Below, piece by piece: positions 42,095 through 49,975 of a stretch of 64,000 nt of DNA (its first letter is position 1; the number at the start of each line of letters is the position of its first letter). A program made the position numbers and the translations under genes. Under the pieces are notes generated by a model that saw only the letters and a list, made by a program, of their open reading frames with translations, made no database searches and was not told where the DNA came from. The stretch is from Urbifossiella sp046350095 (GTDB taxonomy: Bacteria > Planctomycetota > Planctomycetia > Gemmatales > Gemmataceae), in contig JAXMBA010000005.1 in NCBI GenBank assembly GCA_046350095.1, positions 124,001 to 188,000 of the forward strand. The letters are read 5' to 3'.

Positions 42095-43357
42095 CTACGG
42101 CTTGTCCGACTTCACCACATGCGGCGTCAGCACGAACAGCAGCGCGGCCGGCTTCCCGTCGGTCCCGGTGACGGTCGGGCCGACGAGCACGATCGTCTCG
42201 CCGTCCGCCGCCAGCACCGTCGTCTGCACCGTCTGCACGTTGATCGGGAACGCCGTGTTCCCCGCCTGGACCACCGCCGGGCGGGGCACGGCCGTCCGAA
42301 CCTGCGGCTCGAACCGCAGCATCACCTTGCCGTCGGGCATGATCCGCGGCGTGACCCGGGCCGACACCCCCATCACCGCCCCGGCCGGCGACGCACCGGC
42401 GGCCACCGCGACGTCCGTGGGGTCGGTCTGGCCGACCTGGAAGTGGCACGTCTGGCCGTCGGCGACCTGGATTTGCGGCCGCGACAGGATTTCCCGCGTC
42501 GGGTAGAGCCGCAGCGCGACGTTGAACAGATCCCGCTCCCGCTTCCCGAGCGAGACCACGCTCGCCTTGGCGAACCCGCAGTCGGTCAGGAACGTGAGCG
42601 GCACCTGCGCGACCAGCGCCTGCACGACGACCTGCGGCACGGTGCGGTCGAGCTCGGCGACCAGCGCCACCGCCCGGGCGTGCGCCGCCGGCGACCCCTG
42701 CACGACGAGCTGGTTCTCGACCGGCCGGGCGCGCACCTCGCTGCCGGCGCCGAGGGCGCGGCCGACGGCCACGGCGGCGTCGTTCGCGGCGACGTTCCGC
42801 AAGTGGTAGCTGGCCGTGAGGACCGGCACCTCGCGCGGCGCCGGGGCCGGCGCGGCGGGGACGGGGGCCGGGAGCGGTTCCAGGTCGAACGAGGCCACGA
42901 CCGCGGCGGCGCGCGCCTGCAGGGCGCGGGAGCCGGAAACGACAAACGCGTTGTTCCGGGCGTCGGGGAGGAGCGGGACGGGCACGCCCGACGTGACCAG
43001 CCGCTCGTGCGCCAACTGCGCGGCGTCCGCGGGGGCGTGTTGGAGCCGGAACACCCGCAGTTCCGTCCGCGAGCCCTCCTCGAACCGGGGCAGGAACTCG
43101 GCGACCCGGGCGTGGGCGGCCGGCGACCCCTGGACGACGAGGCAGTTCGACGGCAGGTCGAAGGCGATGCGGGCAGTCAGGCCGGCGGCCCGCAGGTCGG
43201 TGGCGACGGCCGGCGCCGCGAGCTGGGCGGACGCGCACTTGAGCGGGTACGCCCTGGGGCACACCGTCTCGACCGGCCGCTCCGCCGGCGCGGGTGTGGG
43301 TGGGGCGGGCGGGCCGCCGGCGCCGAGTGCGGCCGTGAGCAACAGGGTTTCGAGCAT
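42095..43357 (-). CDS. Secretin-like protein (type II/III secretion D family)
   Basis: 420 residues with a short signal (MLETLLLTAALGAG). At least two N-domain (NolW/secretin_N) repeats are visible: LPSNCLVVQGSPAAHARVAEFLPRF at about 65-95, LPDARNNAFVVSGSRALQARAAAVVASF at ~150, and VENQLVVQGSPAAHARAVALVAELD at ~220-245. The C-terminal domain shows GKRERDLFNVALRLYPTREILSRPQIQV, MGVSARVTPRIMPDGKVMLRFEPQV and GETIVLVGPTVTG, then LLFVLTPHVV, typical of secretin C-domains. The canonical VPxLGDIPxLGxLF motif is not seen. It may form an outer-membrane complex or only the periplasmic ring. Confidence 0.75.
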   Translation of the reverse strand: MLETLLLTAALGAGGPPAPPTPAPAERPVETVCPRAYPLKCASAQLAAPAVATDLRAAGLTARIAFDLPSNCLVVQGSPAAHARVAEFLPRFEEGSRTELRVFRLQHAPADAAQLAHERLVTSGVPVPLLPDARNNAFVVSGSRALQARAAAVVASFDLEPLPAPVPAAPAPAPREVPVLTASYHLRNVAANDAAVAVGRALGAGSEVRARPVENQLVVQGSPAAHARAVALVAELDRTVPQVVVQALVAQVPLTFLTDCGFAKASVVSLGKRERDLFNVALRLYPTREILSRPQIQVADGQTCHFQVGQTDPTDVAVAAGASPAGAVMGVSARVTPRIMPDGKVMLRFEPQVRTAVPRPAVVQAGNTAFPINVQTVQTTVLAADGETIVLVGPTVTGTDGKPAALLFVLTPHVVKSDKP

Positions 43358-43451
43358 CCGCGTCTCCCGACGGCCGGGGCCGGCGGGGGTGCCCGCCCCG
43401 GTCGGTCGCGGAAGATAGCGAAGGCGGGCGGCCGCACAAGGCGAACCCCGG

Positions 43452-44837
43452 CTACTCGAACAGCTCCGTCACCACCTCGCCGGTGCTCAGCGGCCGCGTC
43501 AAGCCGTCGCGCGTCACCCGCGCCTCCCACGGCACCCCCAGCGCGTGGAAGATCGACGCGCTCAGGTCTTGCGGCCGCACCGGGCGGTCCTTCACGTACG
43601 CGCCGATCTTGTCCGACGCCCCCACGATCGCCCCGCCCTTCACCCCGGCGCCGGCCAGCAGCGCCGTGTAGCACGCCGGCCAGTGCTGCCGGCCCGGCGT
43701 CGCGCCGCCGAGCTGGTTGATCCGCGGCGTGCGGCCGAACTCGCCCATCACCACCACCAGCGTGTTGTCCATCAGCCCGCGGTCGCTCAGGTCCGTCAGC
43801 AGCGCCGACAGCCCGGCATCCAGCACCGGCTGGCACCAGCCCATGCCGTAGGAGCCGGTGCCGAAGGCGTTCCCCATCCCCATCTCGCCGCCGTGCATGT
43901 CCCAGCTCGAACTCGGCGGGCCGTTGCCGCCCGTGCCCGGCGCCGGCCCCGTCCAGCCGTTCACCGTCACGAACCCGACGCCGGATTCGACGAGCCGGCG
44001 GGCCAGCAGCAGGTTCTGGCCGAGCGGGTTGCGGCCGTAGCGGTCGCGGGTGCGCGGCGACTCGCGCTCCAGGTCGAACGCCTCGCGCGGGCCGGTGCTG
44101 GTGGCGATGTCGAACCCGCGCCGCTGCACGCCGCGCCAGCCGTCGCCGCTGCCGGCCGGGCCGCGGTCGAGGCCGTCGAGCAGGCCGCGGCGGGCGTTCA
44201 GGCGGTCGGCCGGGTCCACGGGGATGAGCGTGTCGGGCGCCTTGAAGCCGGGCTTCGCGGGGTTGTTCTCGGCGCTGCCGACGAAGAGCGGCGCGTGGTG
44301 CGGGCCGAGGTTGCCGCCGGTGCCGATGTTCGGGGCGCAGAACACCGGGTCGCCGACGCACTTGATGAGCCACACGTACGACGCCAGGCTCTGCCGCGTC
44401 GGCTGCACCTTCGACAGGACGGAGCCGAGGTACGCGGCGTCCGGCGGGGCGTTGTGCTGACCGGCGAGCAGGTTGTGCATCGCGTCGAAGTGGTTGCTGA
44501 TGTTGCCCGGGTGGGTCATCGAGCGGACGAGCGTGAACCGGTTGGCCATCGCCGACAGTCGCGGTTGCAGCTCGCTGAGGCGCAGGCCGGGCACGGCGGA
44601 CGGGGCGGGGCGGTAGGGGCCGCGGATCTCGTCGGGGGCGTCCGGCTTCAAGTCCCAGAGGTCGAGGTGGCTGGGGCCGCCGCACAGCAGCACGAAGATG
44701 CACGACTTCTCGGCGGCGCCGCGGCTGGTGCGGTTGGGGTCGGAGCGGGCGGCGACGGTGCCGGGGAGGCCCATCGTGAGGGCGGTGACGCCGCCGGCGG
44801 CGAGCAGCTGCCGGCGCGAGACGCGGGTCGGGGTCAT
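43452..44837 (-). CDS. DUF1501 Tat-exported protein, copy 1
   Basis: 461 residues. A twin-arginine signal (VSRRQLLAAGGVTALTMG) starts the protein. The DUF1501 pattern follows: CIFVLLCGGPSHLDLWDLKPDAP, RFTLVRSMTHPGNISNHFDAM, LARRLVESGVGFVTVNGW, MDNTLVVVMGEFGRTPRIN and the end motif HWPACYTALLAGAGVKGG. The fold is alkaline-phosphatase-like, related to sulfatases. In planctomycetes it usually stands next to a DUF1549 cytochrome protein; none is present here. Its start is 14 bp or so from the plus-strand SRPBCC promoter region and it may be co-transcribed with the secretin-like genes, 94 bp downstream. Confidence 0.9.
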   Translation of the reverse strand: MTPTRVSRRQLLAAGGVTALTMGLPGTVAARSDPNRTSRGAAEKSCIFVLLCGGPSHLDLWDLKPDAPDEIRGPYRPAPSAVPGLRLSELQPRLSAMANRFTLVRSMTHPGNISNHFDAMHNLLAGQHNAPPDAAYLGSVLSKVQPTRQSLASYVWLIKCVGDPVFCAPNIGTGGNLGPHHAPLFVGSAENNPAKPGFKAPDTLIPVDPADRLNARRGLLDGLDRGPAGSGDGWRGVQRRGFDIATSTGPREAFDLERESPRTRDRYGRNPLGQNLLLARRLVESGVGFVTVNGWTGPAPGTGGNGPPSSSWDMHGGEMGMGNAFGTGSYGMGWCQPVLDAGLSALLTDLSDRGLMDNTLVVVMGEFGRTPRINQLGGATPGRQHWPACYTALLAGAGVKGGAIVGASDKIGAYVKDRPVRPQDLSASIFHALGVPWEARVTRDGLTRPLSTGEVVTELFE

Positions 44838-44987
44838 GGGAGGTGCGCCTGGCGGGGAGGGGGGCTGATACGACTGTCCCCGCGCCGCGGGGCGGCGTCA
44901 AGCGCATTCCGCCGCAACCGCCCTGGTCCGGCGGCCGCCGTGCGGGTAGCGTTCAGCATCCCCCGACACCCCGCCCGGAGCGCCCCC

Positions 44988-45446
44988 GTGCCCGTCCGCT
45001 ACGAACACGCCGAGACCGTCCGCACCACGCCGGAGCGGGCGTTCGCACTGATCGACGACCTGCCACGCACGGCCGAGTGGCTGCCGCCGTGCGTGAGCCT
45101 GACGAAGCTCGGCACCGGCCCGAACGCCCCCGGCGACAAACTCCGCTACGTCTTCAAGCAGGGCGGGAAGCAGAGCGAGATGGCGGGCGTGATCGTGGCC
45201 CGCACCCCCGGCGAGCGGCTCGTCTGCCGCTACACCGACGCGGCGTTCGAGGTGCTCGTGGACCTCGCCGTCGCCCCGGCGGCGGGCGGCGCGGTGACGA
45301 CGCACGTCATCACGATCACGCCGAAGACGTTCTTCGGAAAGCTGCTGTCGCCGCTGATCCGCCTCGGCCTCGGCAAGCAGACGCGCGACGCGGCACGGAA
45401 CCTGAAGAAGCTGCTGGAGGCGGTGGCCGGCGAGCCGGGGACGTGA
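44988..45446 (+). CDS. SRPBCC/polyketide-cyclase-like protein
   Basis: 152 residues from a GTG with CCGGAG upstream. MPVRYEHAETVRTTPERAFALIDDLPRTAEWLPPCV is the N-terminal strand-helix of the START/Bet-v1 fold; LRYVFKQGGKQSEMAGVIVART and LVCRYTDAAFEVLVDLAVAPA are the middle strands; then TKRDAARNLKKLLEAVAGE-like final helix (GLGKQTRDAARNLKKLLEAV). The family binds hydrophobic ligands; the ligand is unknown. The last residues GEPGT and the TGA are read from the left arm of the long inverted repeat at 45429-46500. Confidence 0.8.
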   Translation: MPVRYEHAETVRTTPERAFALIDDLPRTAEWLPPCVSLTKLGTGPNAPGDKLRYVFKQGGKQSEMAGVIVARTPGERLVCRYTDAAFEVLVDLAVAPAAGGAVTTHVITITPKTFFGKLLSPLIRLGLGKQTRDAARNLKKLLEAVAGEPGT

Positions 45447-46500
45447 GCCCCCGGATTCTGTCTCGGGTCTTGAGCCCGGAGGGCGTCGGCGTGTAGCCCC
45501 GGGTGGAACCCGGGCCGGGCTGCATGGTCCGTGGGAGCAACGCGTATCGGGCACCCGACGCTGGGGGGTTTTTCTTGCACCGGAGCCACCGTCTGACCTT
45601 CTGAATCCCCGCACGTTCTGATCGAATGGAAGGGTAGGAACTGACCTCAGGAGGGCATTCGGTGAATTGGAAGCGCATAGCTGCATGGGCGGTCGTGGCC
45701 TTTCTAGCCGTGCTCCTGATCGGGTGGGGTGTCGCCCTTCTGGTGGACCCCTACGACCTGACCCGGCAGATTTCGGTCTTCGGCGGCGTGGTGGCCGTGT
45801 TCGCCCTGTTGGGGAATCTCGGCAAGATCGGGTACGACATCTGGGACAAGGAACGGGATCGGAAGAAGAAAGACGAGGACAAGAAAGAGAAGCTGAAGGC
45901 AACCGCCCTCTACAGCCCCCCAGTGAGCAAGCTGCGGTACTCGTCCCCGGGGATCGACCCCGACGGCGTGTGTGTTGTCGGGGTTAAGATTTACAACGAG
46001 GGCTCGGCGCCGGTTCACGTCAAGTCGGTCCGGCTGGTCTGCCGTGAAGGAACCACCCACTTTGAGCCGGTCCCGCTTTACGTCGAGGCCGGCAAGACCG
46101 AATCGTTTACCTGCCTGATCGAGCCCAAGCACTTTGCCGACTTCTACACGGTCGGCCTGACGACCCGGGTGAAGGGGTCCACGCTGGGGGGTATTCTCGC
46201 CGACGACTTCCGGATCGAGGTTGAAACGTTCGGGACCGACGGTGTTCTCGTCACGGTCCCGGGCACAGCCATTCTTTACGAGGTCGGGAAGATGAACCCC
46301 GCCGCCCTGACCGCAGCCATTCAGGCGCACACGGACGCCACCAATCACCGGGGCAAGTGGTCGGTGAGTTCGTTCAACTTCTGAGTCTCGGCGGTTTCGG
46401 GCTCGGAACGCCGCCCCGGGTTCCACCCGGGGCTACACGCCGACGCCCTCCGGGCTCAAGACCCGAGACAGAATCCGGGGGCTTACGCCCCCGGCTCGCC
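45429..46500. mobile_element. 86-bp inverted repeat pair enclosing one gene
   Basis: The left arm 45429-45514 and right arm 46415-46500 are complementary over 86 bp with two differences; the inner 69 bp are identical without exception. Between them lies a 900-bp segment with a single gene (45662-46384) of lower GC. Both convergent flanking genes end within the arms at the same place: the plus-strand one ends GEPGT-stop and the minus-strand one GEPGA-stop. The outer part of the arm is also found as a stand-alone palindrome at 2128-2201. No transposase, no direct repeats that I could identify. Either a palindrome whose loop received a gene, or a passenger unit moved in trans. Confidence 0.6.
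45662..46384 (+). CDS. Two-helix membrane protein of unknown function inside the inverted repeat
   Basis: 240 residues from a GTG with AGGAGG at ideal spacing. Two membrane helices near the N-terminus (IAAWAVVAFLAVLLIGWGVALL and ISVFGGVVAVFALLGNLGKIGYDIW), then a highly charged stretch (DKERDRKKKDEDKKEKLK), then a ~160-residue beta-rich domain (GVKIYNEGSAPVHVKSVRLVC, FYTVGLTTRVKG, FGTDGVLVTVPGTAILYEV) that looks like an immunoglobulin-like or lipid-binding sandwich. I do not recognise the family. Lower GC than the neighbours. It is the only gene between the two repeat arms, so it is the candidate cargo. Confidence 0.7.
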   Translation: MNWKRIAAWAVVAFLAVLLIGWGVALLVDPYDLTRQISVFGGVVAVFALLGNLGKIGYDIWDKERDRKKKDEDKKEKLKATALYSPPVSKLRYSSPGIDPDGVCVVGVKIYNEGSAPVHVKSVRLVCREGTTHFEPVPLYVEAGKTESFTCLIEPKHFADFYTVGLTTRVKGSTLGGILADDFRIEVETFGTDGVLVTVPGTAILYEVGKMNPAALTAAIQAHTDATNHRGKWSVSSFNF

Positions 46501-48834
46501 TCGCCGCTGCGCCCCGCACAGCGCCGACAGCGCGTAGAACGCCGCCGCCACGCCCAGCAGGTACTGGAAGCCCAGCACCACCGACGCGTTCTCCGCCAGC
46601 CCGCCGAGCAGCGCCCCCGCCACGTTCGCGCCGAACACCCGGTCCGGCCGCGACGACCGCGCGAACGTCGACGCGAAGATCACCCCCGCGAACGCGATCG
46701 GCAGGAACACCAGCAGGCACGCCCCCGCCAGCTGCGCCGCCGGCGGCAGGCCCAGGAAGTGCTCCACCTTCACCACCAGCCCCAGGCCCAGCGTGGCGAA
46801 CAGCCCGACGTAGTACGGCGCCAGCGCCCGCGGCTTCACCCGGCCGGCGAACAGGTTCCCCGCCAAACTCATCACCAGGATCGCCGCGAACACCACCGAG
46901 TTCACCGTCCACGTGCTGCCGAACAGCAGCGCCATCTGCACCACCGCCTTCGTCTCCACCAGCATGAACCCGGCGCCCAGGAAGAAGCTACGGCCGGCCA
47001 AGCCCCAGTCGGACGGCGCCCCCGCCGCGACCGTGCCCTCCCGCGGGCGGTACACCCACCACAGCAGCGCCGACAGGCCCACCATGAGCGCGATGCCGCG
47101 CCACGTCACGCGCGGGATGCCCGGCTCGCGGACGTACAGGAACGGCCAGTCGTCGGTCGCCAGCGGCAGCGCCCCCGGCTCGGCCACGTCCGCGACGCGC
47201 ACCCCGACCCACGGCTTCGGCGTCCAGTTCACCGGCGGCAGCGGCTCGTCGGCCGGCGGCAGCGCGGCCGGCGCGACCGAGCCGCCCCAGCGCGTCGGGT
47301 AGCGGGCCGCGTCCGGGTGCGGGGCGCGGTCGCCGGGCACCCACAGGAAGTTGTCGTGCGCCGCGAACTGCCGCTTCAGCGCGCCGATCACGGGCTCCGA
47401 GCCCGCCAGGAACGCGGTGAACGCCTCGGGCTCGAAGTCGTCCAGCTTGATGCTCGCCGTCGGCTCCTCGTTGAGCACGAAAACGGCGGGGTCGGCGCCG
47501 AACGCCTCGCGCAGCTCGGCGCGGATGCGGGCCGCGAGCCAGCCGTGGCGGAAGTAGTTGTAGACGGCGCACACGCCGCCCGGCTTCAGCACCCGCCGGG
47601 CGTCGCGGAACGCCTCCGTCGTGAACAGGTAGCTTTCGAGCCGCAGGTTCGAGTAGCCCGAGTGGAGCACCAGCGAATCGACCAGCGCGAACACCACGAG
47701 GTCGTAGGTCTCGGCCGGCGCGCCGCGGAGGAAGTTGCGGCCGTCGTTTAGCACCGGGTTGATGCGCGGGTCGGCGTACGGCGTGTCGGGGTGGTGCGCC
47801 TTGCCGATCGACTGAATCACCGGGTCGATCTCCACGGCGTCGATCTTCGCGTCGGCCGGCAGCCACTGGAGGGCGCGGGCGAGGTCGTTGCCGCTGCCGG
47901 CGCCGATGACCAGCACGCGGCGGATCTCCGGCCAGTCCTTGCCGGGCAGGTCGCGGCCGAACAGGTACGGCAGGGCGTAGTTCGCGTACCGCGCCACCGG
48001 TACTCGCTTCCGCGGTTCCACCACCTGGTGACTCACGAGGTTCGTTTCCAGCTCGTCCACCCGCTCGCCGGTCTTGGTGGTCTGGCGGTGGAAGTCGATG
48101 CGGTAGTACGGCGACCACGCCGTGTCGCGGCTGCGGAGCGTGAAGAAGCCGGACGTGGGCACCGTCAGCAGCACGGCCGCGGCGAGGAACAAGAGCGGCT
48201 GCGTGCCCGACGTCGCGGCGGGTGTTTCCTCGGGGTCGCGCCGCAGCAGGAAGTAGCCGAGGCCGGCGGCGACGGCGGCGAACCACACGACCGGCGGCAG
48301 TTGCAGGTGCGAGCAGAGCGAGAAGCTGGCGATGCCGGCGAGGCTGCCGAGGAGGTTGGCGGAGTAGGCGCGGGTGCGGCTCGTCACGCGGGTGAAGGCA
48401 CGACCCATCTCCTGCCCGGGGCCGATCAGGAGCACGGCGATGAGCACGAAGAACACGCCGGCGACGGCCTCGACGGGCACGCGGAACGGCAGGTTCACGA
48501 GCACGTCGCCGGCCTCGGCGCCGAAGTACACCACGTCCACGTCCGAGCGGTCGCCGACGGCGAGGAACTTCATCAGCGTCTGCCGGAAGCGCTCGGCGAG
48601 GAGCCCGAGCGCGACCGCGCCGGCGAGCCACAGCGGGGTGGAGGCGAGGTAGCGGGTGCGGTTCCCGGCGGCGAGGCAGCCGACGGACATGCCGACGAAG
48701 CACGCCAGCAGCACGATGTTGGTAAAGAACGTGAGGAACATGACGTGCGACGGGAACCAGCGGATGCAGGCAAGTTCCAGGAACAGGACGAGCCACGACA
48801 CGAGGAACAGGTCGCGGGTGGGGCGGTCGGTCAT
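46483..48834 (-). CDS. Polytopic membrane protein with an embedded spermidine-synthase-like domain
   Basis: 783 residues. The N-terminal ~200 residues have about six hydrophobic helices (LFLVSWLVLFLELACIRWF, MFLTFFTNIVLLACFVGMSVG, EAVAGVFFVLIAVLLIGPG). The central ~250 residues are a SAM-binding Rossmann domain of the spermidine synthase type: RRVLVIGAGSGNDLARALQWLP, IDAVEIDPVIQSIGKAHHP and PAETYDLVVFALVDS. The C-terminal ~230 residues return to membrane helices. The fusion is recurrent in bacteria but the product made is unknown. The start is at ATG 48834; a dyad lies 44 bp upstream. The stop lies in the right arm of the inverted repeat. Confidence 0.8.
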   Translation of the reverse strand: MTDRPTRDLFLVSWLVLFLELACIRWFPSHVMFLTFFTNIVLLACFVGMSVGCLAAGNRTRYLASTPLWLAGAVALGLLAERFRQTLMKFLAVGDRSDVDVVYFGAEAGDVLVNLPFRVPVEAVAGVFFVLIAVLLIGPGQEMGRAFTRVTSRTRAYSANLLGSLAGIASFSLCSHLQLPPVVWFAAVAAGLGYFLLRRDPEETPAATSGTQPLLFLAAAVLLTVPTSGFFTLRSRDTAWSPYYRIDFHRQTTKTGERVDELETNLVSHQVVEPRKRVPVARYANYALPYLFGRDLPGKDWPEIRRVLVIGAGSGNDLARALQWLPADAKIDAVEIDPVIQSIGKAHHPDTPYADPRINPVLNDGRNFLRGAPAETYDLVVFALVDSLVLHSGYSNLRLESYLFTTEAFRDARRVLKPGGVCAVYNYFRHGWLAARIRAELREAFGADPAVFVLNEEPTASIKLDDFEPEAFTAFLAGSEPVIGALKRQFAAHDNFLWVPGDRAPHPDAARYPTRWGGSVAPAALPPADEPLPPVNWTPKPWVGVRVADVAEPGALPLATDDWPFLYVREPGIPRVTWRGIALMVGLSALLWWVYRPREGTVAAGAPSDWGLAGRSFFLGAGFMLVETKAVVQMALLFGSTWTVNSVVFAAILVMSLAGNLFAGRVKPRALAPYYVGLFATLGLGLVVKVEHFLGLPPAAQLAGACLLVFLPIAFAGVIFASTFARSSRPDRVFGANVAGALLGGLAENASVVLGFQYLLGVAAAFYALSALCGAQRRGEPGA

Positions 48835-48877
48835 GGGCTCGGCCGGTGGCGTTCGGGTGCGGGTGCGGGCGGGCGCG

Positions 48878-48895
48878 TGTAAACCGTAGTTTACA
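48878..48895. promoter_or_regulatory. Perfect dyad TGTAAAC-n4-GTTTACA
   Basis: An 18-bp palindrome with two 7-nt half-sites, AT-rich in a GC-rich spacer, 44 bp before the ATG of the 783-residue membrane protein. Its size and position suit an operator for a dimeric regulator. No -10/-35 pair could be assigned. Confidence 0.45.
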
Positions 48896-49005
48896 AACCC
48901 CTCGAACGGAAGGACGAACCGCAACCGACGTGGTCGATTGCGGTTGCGGCGCGGGTGCGGGTGCCGCTCGGCCCGCCGCGGGAGATGATACGGTCGTCAC
49001 ACTGT

Positions 49006-49059
49006 CGTATTAACTTGTTTCCGCGACCCGGTGTGTGGGTCGGCGGAAACAAGAATACG
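49006..49059. repeat. Hairpin in the divergent spacer, CTTGTTTCCGC stem
   Basis: Two ~24-nt arms (49006-49029 and 49036-49059) pair with small bulges; the core CTTGTTTCCGC/GCGGAAACAAG is exact. It lies about 100 bp before the start at 49162. The remainder of the 48835-49161 gap shows no coding potential. Could be a repeat or part of the promoter. Confidence 0.6.
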
Positions 49060-49161
49060 GATTCAACTGTCGCTGCCGGCGGATTTCGCGCCGGACTTCA
49101 CCTTGTGGCGCACCGGCGGTTCGGCGTCTAATCCGCGTCCGCCCGTCACGGAGGACGCGCC

Positions 49162-49968
49162 TTGCGGACCGACACCCTCCCCGTCCGCGCCCCCGCGGCC
49201 GAGCCCGACCCGGCGTTCGCCGCCCGGCCCGGCCTCGTCCGCCTCCGCGACGCCCTCCAGGCCGCCGCCGCGCCGCCGCCACGCCCCGGGCCGTGGAAGG
49301 AACCCCCCGTCTTCTTCTTCGACCCCGCCCGGCAGGCCGAACTCGACGCCGCCCGCGCCCCCCTCCCGCCCGCCGACCGGCACCCGCTCGACGCCCGCGT
49401 CGCCGCCGAGTTGCCGGCTCTGATCGACTCCGTGGAGGTGCGGCGGGTGGCGCGAACGATCCCCGGCCTGCGCGAGGCCGCGGCCGTGCTCGCGGGCCGG
49501 CTCCCCGCCGCGAAGGACTTGTTCGACCTGCTCGGGGTGCCGGACGACGAGGTGGTGGTGGCGCTCGACCCGGCCCGCGGCGTCGGCGTGCGGCTGCTCG
49601 TCCGCGGCGTCGCCGACGTGGGGCAGCTTCAGACGCTGCTCGCCGACGCGGCGCCAGAGCTGGTCGGCCGCGGGCCGGGGCGGTGGCAGGCGTACCGGCC
49701 CGCGGCGCTGCGGGCGGACGGGACGCTACCCGACGGGGTGAGCGGGTACGAGCACTGGCTGTGGCCGCACGCGCCGCTGGCCGCGGTGCCGCTGGTGCGC
49801 GGCGAGCGGGTGCTGCTGCTCGGCCCGCCGGCGTTTCCCGCGGCCGACGCCGGGCCGCGCTTCCCGGAACTGGCCGCCGACGTGACAGTGCTGGCGGTGC
49901 TGACGCCGGCCGAGGTGGCGGCGCGACTCGGCCGGCCGGCGCCGCGGGTGCTGGCGCGGGCGGCGTGA
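49162..49968 (+). CDS. Protein of unknown function
   Basis: 268 residues from a TTG with GGAGG upstream. No signal peptide or membrane helix. Sequence is Ala/Pro/Arg-rich with regular helix-strand alternation (LVRLRDALQAAAAPP, AELPALIDSVEVRRVARTIPGL, LLGVPDDEVVVALDPARGVGVRLLVRGV, then SGYEHWLWPHAPLAAVPLVRG). The codon pattern supports real coding. I recognise no domain. It is convergent with the MFS gene at a 7-bp gap. Confidence 0.6.
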   Translation: MRTDTLPVRAPAAEPDPAFAARPGLVRLRDALQAAAAPPPRPGPWKEPPVFFFDPARQAELDAARAPLPPADRHPLDARVAAELPALIDSVEVRRVARTIPGLREAAAVLAGRLPAAKDLFDLLGVPDDEVVVALDPARGVGVRLLVRGVADVGQLQTLLADAAPELVGRGPGRWQAYRPAALRADGTLPDGVSGYEHWLWPHAPLAAVPLVRGERVLLLGPPAFPAADAGPRFPELAADVTVLAVLTPAEVAARLGRPAPRVLARAA

Positions 49969-49975
49969 GCCCGCC

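Noticed and set aside
43545..44987. Plus-strand frame running into the SRPBCC gene from far upstream
   Set aside because: The upstream part is antisense to the DUF1501 gene; a GTG at 44988 with a ribosome-binding site starts the conserved domain.
45429..46500. Classical insertion sequence
   Set aside because: The enclosed protein has membrane helices and a beta domain, not a transposase; no target-site duplication was visible outside the arms.
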